Shown: positions 44,665 through 58,571, counted from the stretch's first letter. The stretch is 64,000 bases of DNA from Halobacillus sp. A5 (GCF_024189315.1 NZ_JAIZEO010000004.1:248001-312000), one strand, 5' to 3'. Made by a program: numbers and translations. The notes: generated from the letters alone by a model not told the origin.

Positions 44665-46733
44665 TATTGACCACCTTTTTCCCTTTTTAAAATGGAGAGG
44701 CCAAAAGGAGGCAGGTTTACGTTCCCCTGGACTGGTCTCCCGTCTATCAAATGTGAGAATACCTCACCGTACAGCTCTACAGTTTGTTCAGCATCCCCAA
44801 AGTTCATCAGGAAAATACAGTCGTACTTGCCGTCCGTCCTCTGCTGCGCCGATATCCCGTCCGGCAGCGTACCTGGTATCGTTTTTCTAATCCCAGCCTC
44901 TTCAATAAGGGCTTCGTAAAAGTCATGTTGAAACGGCTGTATGTTACGGGAGGCGATATAGTAAGCTTTACCCTTCCCCAGTTGATTAACTGTTAGAGCA
45001 GGACGTCCGGCATAAAAGTCATCTTTGTAGTAAGCCAGGGCCTCGGCTCCATCTAAATGGATTAAATCACATAATTCATAAGCCGTATATTCGCCGCTGA
45101 GTCCTAAGCTATTTGTGCCGATTGTTACTCCATTCGTCTGGCCGTCATATAGCCCATCAATTTCCTCCGCCCAGATACCAAGAGTGTTTCGAAGAGGACC
45201 AGGGAAGCCGCTAAGAAAAGCTAAATCATTTTCATTCACGATCCCCGACCAGTAGGTTGCCACAAACGTCCCCCCCTGCTTCACAAACTCCTCAATCCTC
45301 TCACCAACTCCCGGTCTGACCATATACAGCATCGGCGCCACAACTAATTTATAGCCGGATATATTCTTGTCCATATCAATGACATCGACAGCAGCCCCTT
45401 GTTTCCAAAATGCCTCGTAGTGAGCGGCAACAGTTTTTTCATAATTGACGCCTTTGTTCCTCGGTCCTTGAGCATCCTTGACGGCCCAGCGGGTTTCGGT
45501 GTCAAAGATGATGGCGACTTCAGCCTCCACCCTCGTTCCGACTACATCATCCAACTGATCCAGTGTCTCACCAACTTCGGTAACATCCTGAAATACTCGG
45601 GTATGCTCACTTCCGGAGTGATCCACTACTGCGCCATGGAACTTCTCGCTCGAACCCCGGCTCTTCCGCCATTGAAAATATTGAACCGAATCTGAACCAT
45701 GGGCCACTGCCTGCATCGAAGACAGCAAATGCATACCCGGGCGCTTCAGTTTGCTGATCGGCTGCCAGTTTGTCAGACTTGGTGTGCTTTCCATTAATAA
45801 AAATGGCTGCCCGTCTTTAATTGAACGGAACATGTCATGATTCATCGCTACCCAGGCTGCCTGCTGAATATCTCCCTCCAGGTCGTGCCACGTCGGATAG
45901 GAATCCCAGCAGACAAAGTCGAGGGCTTCCGCAAACTTAGAGTAATTCAACCCTTCAAAGGCCTCCATAAAGTTGGTAGTCACAGGTAAGTCCGGGTTTT
46001 TGGTTTTTAACGGCTTGACCTCGTGCTCATAGAAATCAAGCGTCTGATCAGTCACAAATCGCTTCCAGTCCAGGTTTAAGCCATGGACCATCGTTTCACC
46101 GTGAGGAGCCGGAGACTCAATCTGAGACCACGAAGTATATGTATGACTCCAGAACGTCGTCCACCAGCTATGATTCAACTCATCAAGCGTGTTATACTTT
46201 TCACTCAGCCAATGACGGAACGCCTCCTGACAAAGATCACAATGACACTCCCCGCCGAATTCATTAGAAATGTGCCAGCCAATGACGGCCGGATGCTCAG
46301 AATATCGTTCAGCCAGTTTACGGTTCATGATAGTGACTTTTTCACGGTAAACCGGAGAAGTATAACAATGGTTATGCCTGAGTCCGTGCATATTTCTCAC
46401 CCGGTTATCGCTGACTCGAAGTACTTCTTCATACTTTTCGGACATCCAGGCTGGCCGCGCACCGCTCGGCGTAGCTAAAAAAGCGTAAATTCCATTCTCG
46501 GCTAATTGATCGAGAACCCGGTCCAGCCACTCGAAGTGAAATACGCCTTCCTCAGGTTCAAGCTTTCCCCAGGAAAATATTCCGACGGACATCACGTTAC
46601 ATTTCGCTTGTTTCATTAATCTGATATCTTCTTCCAATATCCCCGGGTATCTCTCCCATTGTTCCGGGTTGTAGTCCGCTCCATGGAGCATTTTTGGAAT
46701 TTTTGCGCTGACTGGATTGTATTTTTCTTTCAT
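44664..46733 (-). CDS. GH42 beta-galactosidase
   Basis: A 689-residue enzyme. Acid/base E158 in SNEFGGECHCDLC and nucleophile E315 in LLMESTPS are in place. C123, C163, C165 and C168 form the zinc cluster of Thermus-type GH42 enzymes. The start at 46733 (MKEKYNPVSA) has AAAGGTGAG 5 nt upstream; a longer frame to 46850 has no such site and adds a non-family extension. It probably takes short galactosides. A terminator lies between lacZ and this gene, so it may have its own promoter or depend on readthrough. Confidence 0.94.
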   Translation of the reverse strand: MKEKYNPVSAKIPKMLHGADYNPEQWERYPGILEEDIRLMKQAKCNVMSVGIFSWGKLEPEEGVFHFEWLDRVLDQLAENGIYAFLATPSGARPAWMSEKYEEVLRVSDNRVRNMHGLRHNHCYTSPVYREKVTIMNRKLAERYSEHPAVIGWHISNEFGGECHCDLCQEAFRHWLSEKYNTLDELNHSWWTTFWSHTYTSWSQIESPAPHGETMVHGLNLDWKRFVTDQTLDFYEHEVKPLKTKNPDLPVTTNFMEAFEGLNYSKFAEALDFVCWDSYPTWHDLEGDIQQAAWVAMNHDMFRSIKDGQPFLLMESTPSLTNWQPISKLKRPGMHLLSSMQAVAHGSDSVQYFQWRKSRGSSEKFHGAVVDHSGSEHTRVFQDVTEVGETLDQLDDVVGTRVEAEVAIIFDTETRWAVKDAQGPRNKGVNYEKTVAAHYEAFWKQGAAVDVIDMDKNISGYKLVVAPMLYMVRPGVGERIEEFVKQGGTFVATYWSGIVNENDLAFLSGFPGPLRNTLGIWAEEIDGLYDGQTNGVTIGTNSLGLSGEYTAYELCDLIHLDGAEALAYYKDDFYAGRPALTVNQLGKGKAYYIASRNIQPFQHDFYEALIEEAGIRKTIPGTLPDGISAQQRTDGKYDCIFLMNFGDAEQTVELYGEVFSHLIDGRPVQGNVNLPPFGLSILKREKGGQ

Positions 46734-46857
46734 ATTCTCACCTTTCTTTCTTATAAAGTGATTCTGTTTATCCTGTTGAAAATACGATGGATAGTGAGGT
46801 AACGCGCTCACTTTCTCCAACCCCGGGTAACGGACTCCTTCCTTTTTCAAAAATAAA

Positions 46858-46894
46858 ACTACCTGTCCTCGTGGCAGGATAAGGAGCAGGTAGT
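46858..46894 (-). terminator. Terminator between GH2 and GH42 genes
   Basis: Stem ACTACCTG/CAGGTAGT with internal pairing, followed on the minus strand by TTTTATTTTT. It is 34 bp past the GH2 stop. Confidence 0.8.
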
Positions 46895-46927
46895 CTCGAT
46901 GCAGTATCTATGTCTTTTTTTGCCGGA

Positions 46928-50875
<3,948 letters not shown>

Positions 50876-50879
<4 letters not shown>

Positions 50880-51802
50880 TTGTCATCACCTGCCACTTTA
50901 AACTGAATGAGCGATAATATAACGACTAGAATAACAATGACGTAAGATACAGTAGCGGCATAGCCAAAATCAGGGCTGTATTCAAACGAAAGGTTATAAA
51001 TGTACATGGAAATAGACAGCGTCGCATTCCCAGGTCCGCCATTCGTAATATTCATAATTTCATCAAAGATCTGCAGCGTTCCAATCGTGGAAATGATTGA
51101 AGTAAATAAAATAATCGGCTTCAGCATCGGCACCGTAATGTAGAAGAACTGCTGAAAAGAGGTCGCTCCATCAATCCTGGCAGCTTCATACATGGAACGA
51201 TCGATATTCTGCAGGGCAGATAAGTAGAAGATCATGTTGTAGCCCGTCCACCTCCACGTAATCGCCGCAATGATTGTGATTTTCGCCAATACAGGGTCCG
51301 ACAGCCAATTGAGCGGCTGTGAAATCAGCGACAGATCCATAAGAAACTGGTTGATCAGGCCGTCGACCCCAAATAGGTACTTAAAGATAACCGCATATGC
51401 TACCAGTGAAGTGACACATGGTAAAAAGATAGCTGTCCGGAAAAAACCTTTAAATTTCAAGGTCGCATCGTTCAAAAGTACAGAAAAGAATAAGGCCAGA
51501 AGAATCATTATAGGAACTTGAATGAGCAGATAAATAAATGTATTCGTCAGTGCAGCAATAAAAGTCGGGTCACTAAATAATCGAATATAGTTATTTAATC
51601 CAACGTATTCAAGGTTCGATCCCATTCCAGACTGAAAAGAGAGAAGTAAGGCTCTCCCCATTGGATAAAAGTAAAACAACGAAATACCTGCAACAGCCAG
51701 CAGGATAAACAACCATCCAATATAATTCTTCCTGTACCAGCGGCCGAACGATTTGTTGCGTTCGAGGTACGGGGATCCTGCTCTGTTTACTACTTTACTC
51801 AT
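50876..51802 (-). CDS. ABC beta-galactoside importer permease, LacF/MalF type
   Basis: A 308-residue CUT1-type permease. The start 51802 (MSKVVNRAG) has GGAGGAG 7 nt upstream; an upstream in-frame ATG at 51874 lies inside the intercistronic hairpin region and adds 24 unusual residues. The EAA loop reads YEAARIDGATSFQQFFYI. It follows the binding-protein gene by about 130 bp that hold a hairpin. Confidence 0.93.
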
Positions 51803-51848
51803 TTTTCGACTCCTCCTTACGCAATAAGACATGCCCAGGTTTGAAAGA

Positions 51849-51891
51849 AAGGGATTCTTTGAAAGTACTGACATCTTTCGCAGAATCCCTT
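51849..51891 (-). other. Intercistronic hairpin between binding-protein and permease genes
   Basis: A 10-bp perfect stem AAGGGATTCT/AGAATCCCTT with extra inner GAAAG/CTTTC pairing, 41 bp past the binding-protein stop. There is only a weak T-run. Such structures usually raise binding-protein mRNA over permease mRNA by stabilisation or partial termination. Confidence 0.65.
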
Positions 51892-51932
51892 ATTCTATGA
51901 AAATTTTTTTTCTTATTCTGCTTTTACAGTTC

Positions 51933-53237
51933 CTACTTCAACTGAGCTTCTGCCTGTGCCTGCGCATCAGCAAATGCATCATCTAGGCTTTTTCCTTTTA
52001 AGTAGTTCTGCATTTCGGCAGCTAAAATATCTTCAATCGAATACGTGTGCATGCCGTAATTGACACTCGGAATGTCCTCCACCCATGTAGAGAAGTCGGA
52101 AATGAGAGATTGTCCGCCAAAGAATTCATTTTCAGTTTGATAAGCTTCTCCGTCAGAAGCAGGGGTGTAAGTCCCAATCGCTCCAACGTCGTTTACTAGG
52201 TCCTGATAGAATTCTTCATTTTCTCCAAACGTCTGTCCAAGAAATTCAGCTGCTTTTTCTTTTCCAGGGACATTCAATACGTAGAAAGAGCTTCCTCCCT
52301 GGTTCGATGCGTTCACCGCACCTTCCATGTCCAACCTCGGAATCGGAGCAACCGCCCAGTCTCCAGCTTGAGATTCTTCAGCTTCAATGCTGGCTCCAAT
52401 CCAGTTTCCGCTTGGTACCGTGGCTACGTCGCCGCTGTTAAAGGAAGCGATAAACTGGCTCCAATCTGAATTAGCTTTGACAAAGTCAGCTTCCATCATA
52501 GCTTTATAGTTTTCGAATGCTTTTCTTAACGGTTCGTTGCCTTCAATATTTACGTTTGTGCCTTCTTCATCGACGTACCAGGCACCCGCACTTTGAATCA
52601 TGACACGAATGAGACCCAGGTCATTTGGATCAAGTGAAATCATATCTTTACCTGTCGTTTCTTTTACATCCTGCCCAATCTCGATATATTCTTCCCACGT
52701 AATATCCGTTAAGTCTTCCATTGTATATCCCGCTTCTTCTAGATAATCGGTACGGAAGAATAACCCCGTTACACCTGTATCAAAAGGTAACCCATACTGC
52801 TTATCATCAAGACTGGTCGGTGCCAGCTTGTACGAAGCGAAATCTTCCGGGTTGATGTAATCGTCGATCGGGAAGAAAGCCTCTGGATAAGACTGCAGGA
52901 AGCTCTGTGCCCGCTGGTCTTCAATTAATACTATGTTCGGCATCCCTTTCATCGTTCCCGAACTAAGCCCTGTGTTCAGCTTCGAGACGATATCATCCTG
53001 CGCGTTTTCAATAACATCAAGCTCCACATCTCCATCATAGGATTCTTTGGCAGTTTCCAACGCCGCAATGTTAAAGTTCGGATCCCATGCCCAGGCCGTA
53101 ATCGTATCCGGGTCCTCTGCTGCCTCTCCTTCCTCTGAAGCTCCGCCCTCTTCATCTGAAGAACATGCTGCCAAAACGAGAAATGTAAGTAAGACTAAAG
53201 CTGACAGCCAGCTCTTCTTAAAGCGAAAATCCTCCAT
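51933..53237 (-). CDS. Sugar-binding lipoprotein of the beta-galactoside importer
   Basis: A 434-residue extracellular solute-binding protein (family 1). The signal peptide ends in the lipobox VLAAC with Cys25, then an acidic linker. Typical segments are ITAWAWDPNFNIAAL, YGLPFDTGVTGLFFRTDYLE and GDVATVPSGNWIGA. It is the first gene of the importer and lacZ operon, downstream of a terminator that isolates it from the two-component genes. A cre site covers its leader. Confidence 0.93.
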   Translation of the reverse strand: MEDFRFKKSWLSALVLLTFLVLAACSSDEEGGASEEGEAAEDPDTITAWAWDPNFNIAALETAKESYDGDVELDVIENAQDDIVSKLNTGLSSGTMKGMPNIVLIEDQRAQSFLQSYPEAFFPIDDYINPEDFASYKLAPTSLDDKQYGLPFDTGVTGLFFRTDYLEEAGYTMEDLTDITWEEYIEIGQDVKETTGKDMISLDPNDLGLIRVMIQSAGAWYVDEEGTNVNIEGNEPLRKAFENYKAMMEADFVKANSDWSQFIASFNSGDVATVPSGNWIGASIEAEESQAGDWAVAPIPRLDMEGAVNASNQGGSSFYVLNVPGKEKAAEFLGQTFGENEEFYQDLVNDVGAIGTYTPASDGEAYQTENEFFGGQSLISDFSTWVEDIPSVNYGMHTYSIEDILAAEMQNYLKGKSLDDAFADAQAQAEAQLK

Positions 53238-53257
53238 AACTAATACCCCCTTCTATT

Positions 53258-53271
53258 TGTAAGCGTTACCA
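53258..53271. promoter_or_regulatory. CcpA cre site upstream of the importer operon
   Basis: TGTAAGCGTTACCA fits the cre consensus except one position (C for W). It is 21-34 bp before the start codon, so it probably lies near or just downstream of the start point. A promoter could not be placed with confidence. Confidence 0.65.
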
Positions 53272-53297
53272 ATACGCTTATTTAAAGCATATCACCG

Positions 53298-53325
53298 AAA
53301 AAAAAAGACCGTTAGAACGATCTTT
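53298..53325 (-). terminator. Terminator after the histidine kinase gene
   Basis: On the minus strand AAAGATCG pairs with CGGTCTTT (one T-G pair) around a 6-nt loop, followed by a run of nine T. It separates the two-component genes from the importer operon they probably control. Confidence 0.8.
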
Positions 53326-53345
53326 AGAAATTTATTTAACTATCT

Positions 53346-55163
53346 TTAGAAGTTTCCTCCTTCCGACAGACGCTCTTTGGTACTATTTTTAGATTTGGTA
53401 ATATATTTAGCGTTTTCATCTAACAAAGGTAAGATAATTTTTACTTTGGTTCCTTTCTTCAATTCACTTGAGATCTCCACACCGTAATCCTCGCCAAACA
53501 ATAACTGGATGCGTTCATGGACATTCCGTACACCTATTCCGCTGAACAGCTGCCGCTTCCCTTTACTCTCTATCTTATCCAGCCTCATGCCGTCTCCTGT
53601 ATCGATGACCTCACAGACCAGCTTGTCGTTCCGCTGAGCAATAAGAATTTGAATGAAGCCTTTCTTCTTCTCTGTAAAGGCATGGAAGAAGGCATTCTCT
53701 ATAAACGGCTGAATCACAAGCTTCGGCAGATGATAATGTAAACAATCAGGTGAAATGAGCGAATTCACTTTAATCCGATCGCCATATCTAGTTTGGTTAA
53801 TCAACACATAGTTTTGTATATTGGCTGCCTCCTGCTCGACTGTGATTGTCTCATCGACGTTTCCGAGAGCATTTTGCAGCAATGGAATGAGGGCATCGAT
53901 CGTTTCAAAGGCCGCTTCTTTCTTACCGTCCTTCACCAATAACTTTACCGATGTTAACGTATTATAAAGAAAATGAGGATTGATCTGATGCTGCAAAGCC
54001 TCAAGCTCTGATTTGCGCTGCTTCCTCTGCGCCTTCATTAACACATCGACATGCTCCTGTAATTCGTTCAGCATATAGTTAAACGCATGAGCAATTTTTC
54101 TCGCTTCATAACCGCCGCTCTCTTCGACCGGTTTACTGAAATCATACTTAGCCATATTCGAAATCTGCTTCACCAGACGGCTGATCGAATTCGTCACTCT
54201 TCTCGATATAATAAAAACAACTACTAAAGCCAGCAACACAATGACCGTACTGATTAACGCAATTTCTTTAGTATTGACAAGGTTATTTATGACTAGCTCC
54301 TGATCGACAAGATTAACAATATATAAGTCAAGAGCAGGCAGCGCGGAAGTCAGCAGCAGCTGATCCTTCCCAAATACATTGGCTTCCTGATACTCCAGTC
54401 TCTGTTCTTCCGTTTCCTTCGCCAGCGCAAGCAGCTCAGGAGAATCCTGACCGATGTATGACTCATCATCACTCGAGATGATCTTCCCGCTCCCATTCAC
54501 CAGCATCACACTATTGCCTTGACTTGTATAATCATCATAGAACCCTCTTAAATCGAGCTCTCGAATCGGAATATACAAATACCCGTATATATTATTGGAG
54601 GACCGCTCCGTCAGTGCCTTCGTCGCTACCACCATCGGACTGCCGTTCGTAATCTCACCGCCGGAAACAAATTGATAAAGAATCTGATTAGGATGCTCCT
54701 CAGCGTTTTTTGTGATGCGATGGTTAATTAAGTCATCCCCCGTAACCGACCAGTTCATATACTTCATATTAAACAAACGCTCATTCTCCCCTAATATGAT
54801 CATATTCGCCTCATTCGGCCGGTCTGCATACAGTTTTTCCATCTGCTCTTTAATCGAATAAAAGGAAGTAGAGGCATCAACCGAGCTGACATACTCTTCC
54901 GTCAACATCCGCTTAATGGTGGCATTATTCTCCACTTCCATCGAGGTCACAACAACCGAATAACTGAACGATTCGAACTGCTGTTTAATTTGATTGAGCA
55001 CCTTCGTATTCGTAATGCTGAACGTCTCCATAAATAGATTATTCGACATTCTGATCGTGCTGAAGGTAATGAGCAGGGAGACAGAAATAATGCTGATCAC
55101 CATGACGAGAAACATCTTAATAAATAAATTGTTATGATGAATAACGCTTATCAGCTTCTTCAT
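53346..55163 (-). CDS. YesM-type sensor histidine kinase
   Basis: A 605-residue membrane sensor. Helix 1 is near residues 13-35, an extracellular domain of about 250 residues follows, helix 2 is IALISTVIVLLALVVVFII, then a HAMP segment, the phospho-acceptor His in HQINPHFLYNTL and an ATPase domain (PFIENAFFHAF, IDTGDGMRLD, SGIGVRNVHERI). This is the His_kinase layout of the YesM/LytS group. ATG 55163 follows the regulator stop by 8 bp with GAGGCGGG between. It probably senses an extracellular galactoside or its loaded binding protein (inference). Confidence 0.93.
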   Translation of the reverse strand: MKKLISVIHHNNLFIKMFLVMVISIISVSLLITFSTIRMSNNLFMETFSITNTKVLNQIKQQFESFSYSVVVTSMEVENNATIKRMLTEEYVSSVDASTSFYSIKEQMEKLYADRPNEANMIILGENERLFNMKYMNWSVTGDDLINHRITKNAEEHPNQILYQFVSGGEITNGSPMVVATKALTERSSNNIYGYLYIPIRELDLRGFYDDYTSQGNSVMLVNGSGKIISSDDESYIGQDSPELLALAKETEEQRLEYQEANVFGKDQLLLTSALPALDLYIVNLVDQELVINNLVNTKEIALISTVIVLLALVVVFIISRRVTNSISRLVKQISNMAKYDFSKPVEESGGYEARKIAHAFNYMLNELQEHVDVLMKAQRKQRKSELEALQHQINPHFLYNTLTSVKLLVKDGKKEAAFETIDALIPLLQNALGNVDETITVEQEAANIQNYVLINQTRYGDRIKVNSLISPDCLHYHLPKLVIQPFIENAFFHAFTEKKKGFIQILIAQRNDKLVCEVIDTGDGMRLDKIESKGKRQLFSGIGVRNVHERIQLLFGEDYGVEISSELKKGTKVKIILPLLDENAKYITKSKNSTKERLSEGGNF

Positions 55164-55171
55164 GGCCCGCC

Positions 55172-56680
55172 TCAATTCATGGCCGGAGTCTGCTTGCGAT
55201 AATTGCCGGGAGAAGACCCTTCCATCCGTTTAAATACCTTGCAGAAATAGCTCGGGTCGGAATAACCGACCATTTCACTGACCATGCTGACAGACGCCTG
55301 GCTCGTCTCCAGAATATACTTAGCCTTGACAATTCTCACCTGATTTAAGTAATCGCTGAACCCAATGTTTAGGTGGGTACTGAAATAACTGGACAGATAC
55401 GAAGGATTAAAGTGGAACGTTTCCGATAAGGTCGTCAGCGAGAGAGGCTCAGTATAATGTTCTTCAATATATTGCAGAAGCCGCTTCATGTCGGCCGGAC
55501 AGCTCTTATTGTCTTCCACCAACACAATTCTTTTCACATCCTCGATAAACGTATGAAAAATGGCTACCGCATCTTTTGCATACGCCGCCTCGTTGATCTC
55601 AGCAAAGTACTCATATTTCTTCATCTCAAGCTCGTCGACGTCATAATTCATATTTCCTAACAAAACGATCACATTAAATAAAATATTCTCAAGCCATGAC
55701 TTAAACTCAAAGATATCCTTCGTATAATTGCGCATGAGAACATCGACATGCTCCGTCAGGGAAGGAATGGCCGCCTCAAACTTTTTCTGTTTAATAAGGT
55801 CAAGAAACCTCCCTAAGTCAAAAGGCTTTTCCGCTTCCGGCACCTGAGGCAGTGCATCATAGATTAACACCTTCTCGTCTGTTAAATAGAAAAGATAATC
55901 CTTCATCTTAAGCAAATGATCTTCATAAACCCTCTTCAGCTCATAAATAGACGTGAATGGAACACTCATTAACCACCTTGAGTGTTTTTCAGCCTCACCC
56001 AGCTCGGTGATCCCCCGCTTCACCAACTGCAACTTCTCCCGGTCAAAATTAATCAACACGAACATGGTTCCGCTTACATTTGAAGGGATAAAAAATGCAT
56101 CGATAGCCCGCTCATCAAACATTTCCATGCGTAAGAAATCTGGATTCTGAGAACCACAAACTGCAATCAGACTGTAGTGATTAAAAGCAAAACCCTTAAC
56201 CAACTGCTCTTCGCCGGCTGTTAACGAATAGCCGGCAAGACTCTTCTGTAATAACTCCTCCATCGACGGAGCGCTTTGAGCGACTCCATTGGACCTCCTC
56301 GACTCCGGCATCACCTTCCGCAGCGTTTTAATTAACTCCCCGCCATTGAGCTTCGGCTTTAGAATATAATCCGCCACCCCGGACTGAAACGTGGACCGCA
56401 CATATTCAAAATCCTCGAAGCTGCTTAACACCACGATCTCAATCTCAGGATGCTTCTCCTTCACGACGCGGACTAATTCAATCCCATCCATTCCCGGCAT
56501 CACCACATCCGTAATGACCAGATGAGGACGGAGCTCTTCAATCAATCTCAAAGCCTCATTCCCATTAGAAGCCTCCCCCACAATTTGAAAGCCTTCCTCA
56601 ACCCAATCAATATAATTGATCACTCCCTGCCTGATCAGCATTTCATCATCCACGACTAAAACCCTGTACAGACCACTCAT
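55172..56680 (-). CDS. YesN-type response regulator with AraC helix-turn-helix
   Basis: A 502-residue protein. The receiver domain (1-120) starts VLVVDDEMLIRQG and has the phosphorylation Asp in LVITDVVMPGMDG (about residue 58). A helical middle of about 270 residues follows. The AraC DNA-binding domain ends the protein (FHFNPSYLSSYFSTHLNIGF, VSEMVGYSDPSYFCKVFKR). With the kinase downstream it forms a YesMN pair that usually activates the neighbouring ABC importer operon. Confidence 0.94.
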   Translation of the reverse strand: MSGLYRVLVVDDEMLIRQGVINYIDWVEEGFQIVGEASNGNEALRLIEELRPHLVITDVVMPGMDGIELVRVVKEKHPEIEIVVLSSFEDFEYVRSTFQSGVADYILKPKLNGGELIKTLRKVMPESRRSNGVAQSAPSMEELLQKSLAGYSLTAGEEQLVKGFAFNHYSLIAVCGSQNPDFLRMEMFDERAIDAFFIPSNVSGTMFVLINFDREKLQLVKRGITELGEAEKHSRWLMSVPFTSIYELKRVYEDHLLKMKDYLFYLTDEKVLIYDALPQVPEAEKPFDLGRFLDLIKQKKFEAAIPSLTEHVDVLMRNYTKDIFEFKSWLENILFNVIVLLGNMNYDVDELEMKKYEYFAEINEAAYAKDAVAIFHTFIEDVKRIVLVEDNKSCPADMKRLLQYIEEHYTEPLSLTTLSETFHFNPSYLSSYFSTHLNIGFSDYLNQVRIVKAKYILETSQASVSMVSEMVGYSDPSYFCKVFKRMEGSSPGNYRKQTPAMN

Positions 56681-57060
56681 AACAATCTCCCCTTAAGGTG
56701 TTCCCTCATCTTTCAGAGAAACAGCCTGCCGCCTCCCCGAAAAAATTGGTGTACATATTTTCTAGCAAGTTCTAGTGATTCTTCAGAAAATGTTACAGGC
56801 ATCGACCGAATTTTAAAATTTCTGATATTTTAATTATAATGTCTTTCATTCAAGACGTAAACATGCCTACATGTCAAAAAAAGGGCTGCCCCAGAAGCGC
56901 TCTAATTCCTCCTGTGACAGACCTCTTTAAAAAACGGATAATATGGACCTTATGTGTAAAGCATACACTCCCTGAATGTAAAACGAAAAGGTATATCCTT
57001 TCATTTTAAAATATATATTAAAGACCTTTAATGTCTACTATTAAACAAAAAAATTATTCC
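56681..57060. other. Intergenic region with no clear gene
   Basis: It should hold the promoter of the two-component operon. An inverted repeat ATTAAAG-AC-CTTTAAT lies at 57017-57032, just past the methyltransferase stop. GGGCTGCCCCAGAAG at about 56883 looks like the end of an IS1182-type element, but no transposase remnant or second end is visible. No open frame is convincing. Confidence 0.4.
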
Positions 57061-57657
57061 TCAAGGAACGTAATTTACTTTTTGAGCGATTAAAACATAA
57101 ATTGCCTCTGACGGATAAAGTTTCTTTCCTACTTTAAACCCCGCTTTTTTTAATTCCTGCTCCATTTGTGTTGAGGAAATCCTTGGGTGATTATGTTCTT
57201 GACCCTGGTTTTCTTCTAATTCAACACATGCAAAGTAGCCATGAACTTTAAGTACTTGATTAATCAGGTGTAAAGTGTCAGGTAAAGACTTTATTTCATG
57301 AAGAACTAAAGATGCCAATACTATATCAATTGAGTTCTCAGGCAGCTTTACATCCTTCATTTCTCCATGTATGATCGTAACATTGTCAAGCTCTTCAGCA
57401 TTAGCTTTGGATCTAGTGAATTCCAGGATATTCGAATCTATATCCAGCGCATAAACCATACCGTTAGTTTTTCTGGCAGCTGGTATAGTTAAGAAACCTG
57501 TGCCAGCTCCAATATCTAGAATGTTATCTCTACTATTAAAAGGCAGCAGCTTCAGTAAACTTTCTGGAGAGAATTGCTCTTTTCGTTTGTTACTGTCTAA
57601 ATAATCCACCTTTTTTCTCAGGCTGCCCATATGGCTGGTCTTACAATTCTCTTTCAT
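57061..57657 (-). CDS. Class I SAM-dependent methyltransferase
   Basis: A 198-residue cytoplasmic protein. Motif I is NILDIGAGTGFLTIPAA, the acidic post-I residue is in VYALDIDSNI, motif II region reads NSIDIVLASLVLHEI. It resembles UbiE-like small-molecule methyltransferases. The N-terminus (MGSLRKKVDYLDSNKRKEQF) is like a group found with Rrf2 regulators. AAGGGGAAC precedes the ATG; it lies 17 bp after the Rrf2 gene, so the regulator and enzyme form an operon. The substrate is unknown. Confidence 0.88.
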   Translation of the reverse strand: MKENCKTSHMGSLRKKVDYLDSNKRKEQFSPESLLKLLPFNSRDNILDIGAGTGFLTIPAARKTNGMVYALDIDSNILEFTRSKANAEELDNVTIIHGEMKDVKLPENSIDIVLASLVLHEIKSLPDTLHLINQVLKVHGYFACVELEENQGQEHNHPRISSTQMEQELKKAGFKVGKKLYPSEAIYVLIAQKVNYVP

Positions 57658-57674
57658 ATCTGTTCCCCTTAGTT

Positions 57675-58103
57675 TTAATTTGCTTTTCCTTTTATATTGT
57701 TAATGCTCTGTTCATCCATCTTATTTGTGATCTCAATGAGAAATTTGGCAGCAAGATCATCTTTCATGTTCTGTTCAGCCTCTATCATCACATTTTCAAT
57801 CATACAGCCTTCATGATGATCCATGGAGCAGTTAAATAAATTGGACTCTCCTTCCACTGTTTTGATCACATCCAAAAATGAAATACTATCCTTCGCTTTG
57901 GAAACCTTATAACCTCCTCTCACTCCGGGTGTTGATTCAATTAACCCGCCTTTAGCAAGTTTCGTTAATATTTTTGACAGGTAAGTTGGAGAAAGATCCT
58001 GCATTTCTGCCAGGCTATGAACACCTATCGTATTTCCTTTTGGTAAAGCAATTAAATACACCATAGTGTGTAATGCGTAGTTCGTAGCTTTTGAATATTT
58101 CAT
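57675..58103 (-). CDS. Rrf2 family transcriptional regulator (NsrR-like)
   Basis: A 142-residue winged-helix regulator. The start 58103 (MKYSKATNYALHTM) has AAGGAGG 6 nt upstream. The HTH is DLSPTYLSKILTKLAKGG with the wing VRGGYKVSKA. In the region where NsrR has three Fe-S cysteines it has only two (CSMDHHEGC); the third position is not Cys, so a nitric-oxide Fe-S sensor is doubtful. It probably regulates itself and the methyltransferase. A palindrome-like AGATA...TATCT element lies 25-50 bp upstream of its start. Confidence 0.9.
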   Translation of the reverse strand: MKYSKATNYALHTMVYLIALPKGNTIGVHSLAEMQDLSPTYLSKILTKLAKGGLIESTPGVRGGYKVSKAKDSISFLDVIKTVEGESNLFNCSMDHHEGCMIENVMIEAEQNMKDDLAAKFLIEITNKMDEQSINNIKGKAN

Positions 58104-58301
58104 AATTTCCTCCTTACCCAACACATTAAAGATATTAAAGACTTATATTATCTGTAATTGATTATCAGCTTAGCACTCCGTATGAAGCGAGTCAACGAAG
58201 AAGCTCTCGCAACTCAAAAATGAAAGGTAGACAGTTCGATCAACATCGGATACAATACATAGTTCTGATTGTCATTCAGCTGCCAAAGGAGATGAATATA
58301 A

Positions 58302-58514
58302 ATGGATTTAAAACGATCCGAATTAGTTGAAGCAAAACGTCAAATTGACTCCACCCTACACAAACTTAAAGAAACAGTAAAAACTCTTGAAGCTAAGGAG
58401 AACCCTAATAACTATAGCTCACAAATCACCTTAGCTAAAAGGCGGATAGAGGCTTTTAACATCTCAGTATTTCTTATTGAAAGAGAAATAACTGAGCTTG
58501 ATGAAAGAAATTGA
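58302..58514 (+). CDS. Small coiled-coil protein, 70 residues
   Basis: Not recognised. It is almost fully helical with heptad-like spacing (LKRSELVEAKRQIDSTLHKL, AKRRIEAFNISVFLIERE). AAAGGAGATG lies 7 nt before the ATG and a strong terminator follows, so the gene is likely real. It stands alone on the plus strand. Confidence 0.75.
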   Translation: MDLKRSELVEAKRQIDSTLHKLKETVKTLEAKENPNNYSSQITLAKRRIEAFNISVFLIEREITELDERN

Positions 58515-58571
58515 TTATCTTTTTTTAAAACTAGCGCTAAGTTTTTGTCAAAATAGATCTAATAAATAAGA

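Noticed and set aside
56875-56905. GGGCTGCCCCAGAAG, similar to an IS1182-type inverted-repeat end
   Set aside because: Only one possible end is present, with no transposase remnant, partner end or target duplication, so a mobile element cannot be claimed.
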